Shown: positions 18,200-24,937 of the stretch, piece after piece
Position numbering within the stretch: the stretch's first letter is position 1
Layout of the letters: each line of letters begins with the position of its first letter
Assembly (NCBI GenBank): GCA_026260175.1
Contig: JAKCWW010007885.1
Span: 1-27,803 of the forward strand
Source of the DNA: Reticulitermes lucifugus
Taxonomy: Eukaryota; Arthropoda; Insecta; Blattodea; Rhinotermitidae
DNA length: 27,803 nucleotides
Reading direction: 5' to 3'
The notes under the pieces: generated by a model
The model's database searches: none
The model's input: only the letters and a program-made list of their open reading frames with translations
Told to the model about the DNA's origin: nothing
Made by a program: the position numbers and the translations under genes

Positions 18200-18370
18200 C
18201 TGGTTATAATGCCGTTTAGTCTGATAGAAATTTATCGACATTTCAAAGGAACCTGCTGCCTCCATGTTCTACTCCGACGATGTAGGTTCTTTCGAAACGT
18301 CAATAAATTTATGTCAGAATACATAGCGTCAGTCCCCAGTCACCGCCGTGAGAACCTCAAATTCTACACA
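18200..18370 (+). repeat. Probable relic of a GAAACGTC foldback family
   Basis: TTTCGAAACGTCAATAAATT and CACCGCCGTGAGAACCTCAA resemble repeat-derived segments that I know from insect genomes, and the GAAACGTC core is shared with elements at 632-761, 6935-7077 and 7230-7390. No inverted arm could be matched. The open frame at 18122-18379 lies over it and is not supported as a gene. Confidence 0.35.
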
Positions 18371-18597
18371 ATCTTTTAACGGACCAAGAAATATTATTAA
18401 AAGCATCAATGTATTTAACCAAAAATAGTATTTTCATTTTGACCCAAAATAGCCCACCCAAACACCTGCTGACACGAAAAAACTTGGCTTAGCGCAAGAG
18501 GGACTTACGGTGCAATTTTATGGAATCCTATTTTTAAGATTTTACGGACCATACTCACTCTGGTAAAACTCTACAAAGATGCTAAGATATCTCCAAT

Positions 18598-18631
18598 AAA
18601 ATAATAATAATAATAATAATATTAATAATAA
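18598..18631. repeat. (AAT)n microsatellite, left of SINE-2
   Basis: About ten AAT/ATA units, one interrupted. Confidence 0.85.
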
Positions 18632-18637
18632 AAGGTG

Positions 18638-18905
18638 AAGTACACCTAAGGCTAAACTTGTCCCTGTGCGCACAATTAGAATTATAGCTACACTTATTCC
18701 TAATCTCTGCACTAGGTGGAAGTAGGTGTTCAGATTCACGTCGCAGTCGTTTTGCCTCAGGGGTAAACGCCCCCAGTTTCCATAGATAGGGAGGTTGATT
18801 GGGCCTCAGGGCCAATCTGGACACTTTGGACAAGAGAAACCCCGCTTACCCTGCCTGGAGTCTAATCACGAGACCTCGGTCTTCCGGCTACCGACTACGT
18901 TATTC
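18638..18905 (-). mobile_element. SINE-2, diverged minus-strand copy
   Basis: The reverse complement has the tRNA-like head (TAACGTAGTCGGTAGCC), TCTCGTGATTAGACTCCAGG at the B-box site, TTGTCCAAAGTGTCCAGATT, AATCAACCTCCCTATC and GTTTACCCCTGAGG. The order matches the copies at 2694 and 23772 but with many differences, so this is an old copy. AAT-rich microsatellites lie on both sides, which suggests insertion into, or slippage of, an AT-rich site. Confidence 0.6.
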
Positions 18906-18919
18906 CAACTATTACTAAT

Positions 18920-18964
18920 GCTACTACTACTAATGATAATGATAATAATAATAATAATAATAAT
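18920..18964. repeat. (AAT)n microsatellite, right of SINE-2
   Basis: Imperfect CTA/AAT/GAT start followed by about seven clean AAT units. Confidence 0.85.
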
Positions 18965-19595
18965 ACTCACAAAACATGTGATTTATGCCGTTACTAAATC
19001 TGCGCCTGGCGAAAGGCTGGGGTGTGAGAAACTGGGGATTTAGATGATATCAAGAGGTTATCCGTTGAATAAATAAAGGAAGTTCTAACTATGCAATTCA
19101 ATTTTAAGCTTGTGTCATGTGCGCAGTTCATTTATCTACGTGGCATTTTGAAGAAAATCGGTTTAACTGAACAGTAATTGTGTGCATACGTTATATTTAA
19201 CAATGTGTTACGTACATATATCAGAGATATTTGAATGGGAGACAGGCGTCGTGAGGGCTCGAAAATTCGATTTTTAGGTTTTAACATATCTAAAGCCTCA
19301 CTTTTTTTTCATAGACTGAAATTAATTTTATTAAAATCCGACAATTGTTTACATTTTAATAAAATATTATTTAAGGCTGTGTTCTTTAAGTGTCGCGCGT
19401 GCTTTTTTGCACTGGAGCAGAAAAAGAGCTGGCATTTCTAGACTTTTAGTGTCAGGGGGATATTGTTTTTCGACGTGGAGAGAACGTTTTTTCTGTAATG
19501 TTTCCCGCCCTGCCACTTGTATCGATAGTCATATCGAGCTGTATCGTTTAGTTTCTTGAATATTTGTGTGGCACGTGTTTAGTTTTTATTTGAAA
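18965..19595. other. 5' flank of the transposase pseudogene
   Basis: AT-rich. The region between 19220 and 19595 (ATCGATAGTCATATCGAGCT and around) probably includes the upstream part of the transposon, but I could not find a terminal inverted repeat shared with the 3' flank. Confidence 0.35.
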
Positions 19596-21362
19596 ATGCC
19601 TAGAGCAAAGAAGTTTGTATTGAAACCAAAATTTAGAGGAAATAAATATGTGGTTTTGAAGAAGACAACGGGTGTTTCAGAACGGAAACAGCCACATTCT
19701 TACCAAAGTGGCAAAAACAGTTGTGAGAAACATCACCTCAGTACATCCAACAAAAAGATAGATGGCACTTATGTGAATACGAGTACTGAAATTAATGTAG
19801 GTGAGAACAATTTTTGTAATGGTGAGTGATTTTACTCAAGACTGAAATATTGTGGTTAGTTTAAACCTGCTTTGTGGCTTCATAAATAAGAATACTAATT
19901 AAAACATTGTGGTGGTGATGTTTCTTTGTTTGAAAATCCATCAAAGAGGAGAGTTATTGTAAGCAGTTCAGTTATTAAGTGTTGTAAATGTGATCACACT
20001 GCAGATATAGTGACTTCATATATTACCAGGAGCAGCTTGTATGATAACATCCATTTAGTGTATGGCCTAAGGTCAACTGGCAAAGGCAGAGACGCAGATA
20101 AAATGTTATGTGCAATGCTGAATATTCCACAGCCTCCAAAAGGTTTTAGTATTTATAATAAGATTATTGGTTCAGGTGTGGCTGAAGTGAGTGTATCCTC
20201 CATGATGCAAGCAGCCAGAGAAACTGTAGCAGAGAACAAGGAAGATGATCCATCACATATACCTGCTTGTTTTGATGGTAGCTGGCAAAAACGTGGACAC
20301 CTTCCCTGAATGGAATTATATCAGCTACCTCCTTTGACACAAGGAAAGTTTAAGATATGGAAATAATGAGCAAGTTTTGTTTTGTTTGTCTCACCAATCC
20401 AACGTCCCAAGGTGAGTGCAAAAATAACTAAGCAGGAACAAGTGGTGGAATGGAAGTTGCTGGTGTACTGAACATTTTCAATCATTCTCTTCATATCCGA
20501 GGTATTTGTTACACAAAGTATCTTGGTGATGGGGACAGCAAAGCATACCAAAGGGTGGTTGCAGAGAAGCCCTGTGGTCCCAACATATCTGTAACAAAAT
20601 TAGAATGTATAGGTCATGTACAGAAAAGAATGGGAGCAAGACTGAGGAGACTTGTGAAAGAAAAGACAGGAACACAATTGCATGACAGCAAATCTCTTGG
20701 AGACAAAGGTCGCCTCACTCAGTCTGAAACAGACAAATTGCAAAATTATTATGGTTTAGCCATCAGGAGGAATGTCAACAATTTGGTAGCCATGAAGAGA
20801 GTTGTGTGGGCTATCTTTTTCACAAGCTGCCAACAAATGAGAAACCCCAACAGGGTTTGTGCGCAAGTGGTGATAACAGTTGGTGTAAATTCAAGAACAG
20901 TGCCAGTTCAGGGGTTGCATATGAACATAAACATTCTCTACCAGCTGCTGTTATGGATGCAATTAGACCAGTGTTCAGGGATCTTGCTAGTGTAGATGTT
21001 CTGAAGAGATGTACTCATGGGAATATTGAGAATCCTAATGAAAGTTTGAACTCTGTCATTTGAACAAGGATACCTAAAACTGTTTTTGTAAGGCTTGACA
21101 CACTCAAGTTTGGGGTATACGATGCAGTATTGTGTTCTAAGGATGGTGTAGCAAAAGAGAATGATTTTCTTAAACATATTAGGTGTGATATCTGGCTCAA
21201 ACACAATGAATGCTCTGAAGCAGGTACATGCGGAAAGGATTCAGAAGGTAGAAATAGCAGCACTGAGCATCACAAGAGAAGAAAGAAAAACAAAAAGGGC
21301 ACAGAAAAGATCAAGACGGTCCAGATGATCCAGAATATGGTGCTGGGAAGCATTACGTGTGA
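19596..21362 (+). pseudogene. Mutator-like DDE transposase pseudogene
   Basis: This is the only protein recognisable over a long stretch. It starts at 19596 (MPRAKKFVLKPKFRGNKYV, a basic N-terminus) and ends naturally at the TGA at 21360-21362 after DPEYGAGKHYV. Family features in order are as follows. A Cys-rich segment, KCCKC, lies near 19979. ACFDGSWQKRGH carries the first catalytic Asp (codon at 20274). YLGDGDSK carries the second Asp (20528 or 20534). ECIGHVQKRMG (Cys 20606, His 20615) is the C-x2-H motif typical of MULE transposases. NPNESLNSVI carries the catalytic Glu (21040). A Lys/Arg-rich tail follows. All catalytic codons survive, but the frame is broken. Breaks include stops and frame changes at about 19827-19898, a frameshift near 20296-20300, stops near 20350 and 20430, a frameshift near 20818, a Trp-to-stop change at 21061, and a frameshift near 21290-21305. 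It fits the PF20700-type 'Mutator-like transposase' from memory. The nearest alternative is another MULE-like subfamily. Confidence 0.85.
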
Positions 21363-22617
21363 GTCTGTATCATTATTTACCATCATTTTGAGTGATGTTA
21401 AACTTTAAATCAAATTTTCTCATAACTACATCTTCTCATAAATTATATGAGATGATAATCGTGAAATTTCACCATCCCTTGATAACATCGTGTTTGTCAA
21501 TGAGATAAAGATTTGGGATTGCAGTTACAGCAAGGGGCTATATAGGTATACGTGAATATTTAAACAGTACTTCAAAAGTAAACAGAAATGCATAGAAATA
21601 AAAAAATGTATATTATGGATAACGTATTTCGTAAAAACAGCTTATTCTTCACCTAATTGTAGTCACGTTAATGAACTAGAAATGGTAAAAATTGCAAATT
21701 TTTAACTCCATTAGTTTCTTCAGAATGAGTACCTAAGTGAAGCTCAGTTTAACATTGTTTGCATAGGTTTATACGTTCCTTACCGTCTCCCTGTAATGAA
21801 ATTAAATATTTATTGCAAAATGTCCACCTTTTCTCACCCCCAAAAATGTGGTAACGCTGCGTGAAACTGTAACTGACTATTCCGAAATGAACTGCGAGAG
21901 ACTGAGGAAAGTTGTAAGAAGGTTTAGTAAAGAGATCACCGGTTGGGGTTTGGTAGTGAGTCAGAATCTGTATTGCATATTAAACCGACATAGTGCCATT
22001 GCCTTGTGTAGATTATACCAGAGTAACAATCAAGTTGAGAGTCAAGACAGCCGGGCAAAGTGCCAGGTTCTGTTCATCTGATGCAATTTCTGCGAAATAT
22101 TCCATTTAGTGTTCCACAAGAAATTCCCAAGTAAAAGCTTTATAAATTTGTACTTTTAATTAAAAGTGACCACAGAAATAAGTACTGCTTGCTACAAGAA
22201 AGTACTTCTGTTTTGTCAATACCGTACAAAATAATAACTTCTTGTGTTGGCGTTTTAACTAACACGTGTACTTGATTAACTTTAATTAATTCAAGTAACA
22301 ATTACGTAAGGATTCATTAAATGTGGCTCTTTCATTAACAGCAGTGAAAAATGAAGGACAAAGGTACATGAAATATTGCTGGTAATTGTAATGCAATTTT
22401 TAACCTACTTACAAATCGGGTTTATTGTAACACTTCCAAAAAACTGCGGTTAGCATCTCCGATGAAATTATTTCTCTAAAGGCAATAATTACTTTCTTCA
22501 CACTATAGCATAGGAGACACACACAAATAATGTTGAACTAATCTCTGGGTCTACAATTATCTTTTACGAATACGAGTACAAACCATCTGTCAGGACACAA
22601 TATTCATTGAAAGCAGT
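21363..22617. other. 3' flank of transposon, no gene seen
   Basis: AT-rich sequence of about 1.25 kb. The open frame at 21848-22081 has no recognised domain. The transposon's right end should lie here but I could not place it. Confidence 0.4.
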
Positions 22618-22951
22618 CCTACGACATCACGCACAAATACTCTAAAATTCTTACTTCGTAACAAAATGCCGCGTCTTGCAGTTCCCCATAGTATTCAAAA
22701 TCTTTCTTTTAAAGTAATTTGTGACAACAAATATTGTCACAGAAGCTAAACGAACGAAGTTCTATCAGCAGAATATATCAGTCGTACCACATTATGCACA
22801 AATACTACAGATTCTTACATCATAACAAAATACAATGTCTTGTATTTTCATATGTTATTCAGAACATTGATTTAAAGAAATTTCTGGAAAAAAATTTTGA
22901 CACAGGAAACTAAACGAATGAAACGCTGCATCTCGGCAGAATATATCAACT
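22618..22951. repeat. Diverged tandem duplication, ~166-bp unit
   Basis: Unit 1 (about 22618-22782) and unit 2 (about 22783-22951) share, in order, GCACAAATACT, ATTCTTAC.TC.TAACAAAAT, GAAACTAAACGAA / GAAGCTAAACGAA and GCAGAATATATCA. The offset is 165 bp at the start and 168 bp at the end. Identity is moderate, so the duplication is old. No coding signal. Confidence 0.7.
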
Positions 22952-23096
22952 ATTAAAAATAACAAAAGAAATTAAGTTTGCAAAAACTGCATAAAGCGCT
23001 GCAAGCCTGGAAGTGCGGTTACTAACTGTTGAAAAAGTACTGAATTAATTAATTATGCTTAGGAAACTCGTATTCGAAATAATTCGGTGTAAAATT

Positions 23097-23345
23097 AAAT
23101 GTGGCCTAGGTTTGCGACCGTTCGCTTGGTGGGATTGGGGGTTCGAATCCCGCCGGAGGCATGGATGTCTGTCCCTTGTGAGTGTTGTGTGTTGTCATGT
23201 AGAGGTCTCTACGTCGGGCGGATCTTTCGTCCAGAGGAGCCCTACTGAGTGTGGTGTGTCTGAGTGTGATCTCGAAACCTCAAAAGTGAGGAGGCCTAGG
23301 CCCACGAGGGCTGTCGAGCCATGGAAAAAGGAGCGAAAAATATTA
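23097..23345 (+). mobile_element. SINE-3, near full-length copy with tRNA-like head
   Basis: A tRNA-related head contains a perfect B box GGTTCGAATCC (23140-23150) followed by CGCCGGAGGCATGGATG. The body (GTGAGTGTTGTGTG, GTCCAGAGGAGCCCTACTGA, TGTGTCTGAGTGTGATC, CCCACGAGGGCTGTCGAGCC) is shared with the truncated copies at 7470 and 15603. It ends in an A-rich tail. The A-box region (about 23104-23130) is degenerate. Flanks AAAATTAAAT and AATATTAAAT may be a decayed target duplication. Confidence 0.75.
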
Positions 23346-23498
23346 AATATATGATCTATCACCCAAGGAATCCAGCTAGATAATATTATTAACAGAACTT
23401 ACTGAAAAATGACCTGCAAACGTAACTCTCGCAGACGGAAAGTTTTTTTTCCAGTTTGAATCTCTAATGATGCGAGCCTTATGTACGATATGTAATCG

Positions 23499-23626
23499 AG
23501 GATCAGATCGGCGGGGTGGAGATCTGGGCTAGTGGTGGTTGAACATGCAGCCCGGAAAGGCAGACACCACCGCGATGCTCACTAGCCACCGGATTCGAGA
23601 ATCCGAAAACGCCAATGTCTGATCCT
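23499..23626. mobile_element. Possible foldback element with short ends
   Basis: AGGATCAGATCGGCG (23499-23513) and CGCCAATGTCTGATCCT (23610-23626) are inverted repeats with a small gap. Inside, GGGCTAGTGGTGG faces CTCACTAGCCACC, and CGGATTC-GA-GAATCCG (23590-23605) is a perfect palindrome. GC-rich relative to its flanks. No coding signal. Confidence 0.5.
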
Positions 23627-23771
23627 AGTTAGTAGCCACCTACGAGTATTTTTCAAAACCCCAAATATCCCATCTGTTTTGCCACTGTAATGTTAGGGTG
23701 CAAAATCAGCGAATCAAATGACATAAGTGTGTATGGAGTTGCATTATCATACCTATATATACTAAAGTAAT

Positions 23772-24070
23772 GGGGGCCGGAGTAACGTAGTCCACATAGC
23801 GACTAGGCTACGGGCTGGAGGGTCCGGGGTTTGAATTCAGATACGGGCAAGAGACATTTCTCAAAACTCTCCAGACCGGCTCAGTGTCCCACACAGCCTC
23901 CTACTCAAAGGGTTCCGGGGTTCTTTCCCGGGCGTAAAGCGGCCGGAACGTGAAGTTTACCACTGACCTTCATGTATAGTTCCGAGGTTAAGAATGAGTG
24001 GATCTACACCTTTACTCCCCCTATATGACTTCAGAGCGTGGACAGGGAAAATTTTACGTTTTTTTACCTT
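23772..24070 (+). mobile_element. SINE-2, full-length copy with 16-bp target duplication
   Basis: The head is GGGGCCGGAGTAACGTAGTC, with a B-box-like GGTTTGAATTC near 23828. The body has CTCCAGACCGGCTCAGTG, CACAGCCTCCTACTC, TTTCCCGGGCGTAAAGCGGC and GAGGTTAAGAATGAGTGGA. The 3' end is TGGACAGGGAAAATTTTACG followed by T-rich sequence and ACCTT. TATATACTAAAGTAAT (23756-23771) and TATATATTAAAGTAAT (24071-24086) differ at one base and are the target-site duplication. Confidence 0.85.
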
Positions 24071-24086
24071 TATATATTAAAGTAAT

Positions 24087-24524
24087 TATTATTTGACAGT
24101 GCTATGAAATGTTTGGAGATTTTAGAGGGGATGATGTGGTTTCACCCCCCCCCTCCTGCGTTTCTATCCATATAAGACACCCCTAATCTTACGGAGCATG
24201 TAATTGTAGTATTACGGCTCCTGTGACGGAATGACTATGGAAGGGACTGTGGGGTGTCAACAGACAGGCCAACATTGGGAAATATAAAACACCTAAATCG
24301 GAAATTTCACTTGTGAGATCCTAAAGGGTGGCAGTATCTTATTTGCATGTACTATTCCATAATTGACAGGCTCTACTGTGAGGTAGAGAGTGGGTAGGTT
24401 TGAAAGGCCAGAGGGACGAGAAGCAGAGCGGAAGGGTTCTGGCTTGTAACATGTTTTATTGAAATTATATTACACGGTTTTAGGAATGTATTTTTCGACG
24501 CGTTCGCAAAGTTGCCGACCGCGA
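24087..24524. other. No gene recognised
   Basis: AT-rich with a C run at 24145-24153. Overlapping open frames on both strands near 24373-24680 run into the dispersed repeat and are not supported. Confidence 0.45.
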
Positions 24525-24690
24525 CTATTAGCTTTGTCATGTTTGTCTCTCCGCATGAAACAACTCCACTCCCACTGGACGGATTTTCGTGAAATTTCAT
24601 ATTGCAGACTTTTATCAAAATTTGTCGAGATACTTCAAGTTTGGTTAAAATCGGACGAAACTATCAGGCGCATTACGTGAGAACCAAGGC
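24525..24690 (+). repeat. Dispersed repeat R, copy 3
   Basis: Contains TTAGCTTTGTCATGTTTGTC, CTGGACGGATTTTCGTGAAA, TTCATATTGCAGACTTTTAT, AATTTGTCGAGATACTTCAA and TTGGTTAAAATCGGACG. It matches 8365-8530 in the same orientation and 5240-5400 in the opposite one. Confidence 0.6.
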
Positions 24691-24937
24691 ACATTTATGG
24701 TAAAAAATTTCTGAATTTTCTCATAAATGAAAAAGTTTCAAACAACAGATGCAGAGAACATCAAAATACAAGTTTTGTGTCAACAATATTTCTTCGAAAA
24801 TCGTGCTGTTTACGAGATTATTACGAAAAACCCGGAGCAGCAAAACAGGCCTCACATCATCCCAAATAATAAGACGCAAAGTAAATTCGATTTGCATACC
24901 TCGTAATTAAGAAGAAAATAAGAAGCAAAAACTAAAC
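24691..24937. other. AT-rich junction before the satellite
   Basis: No gene. Base composition changes sharply from AT-rich to GC-rich at about 24,938. Confidence 0.6.

Noticed and set aside
23097-23160. tRNA gene at a perfect B box
   Set aside because: It is the head of SINE-3; no full cloverleaf or proper A box is seen, and the sequence continues into the SINE body.
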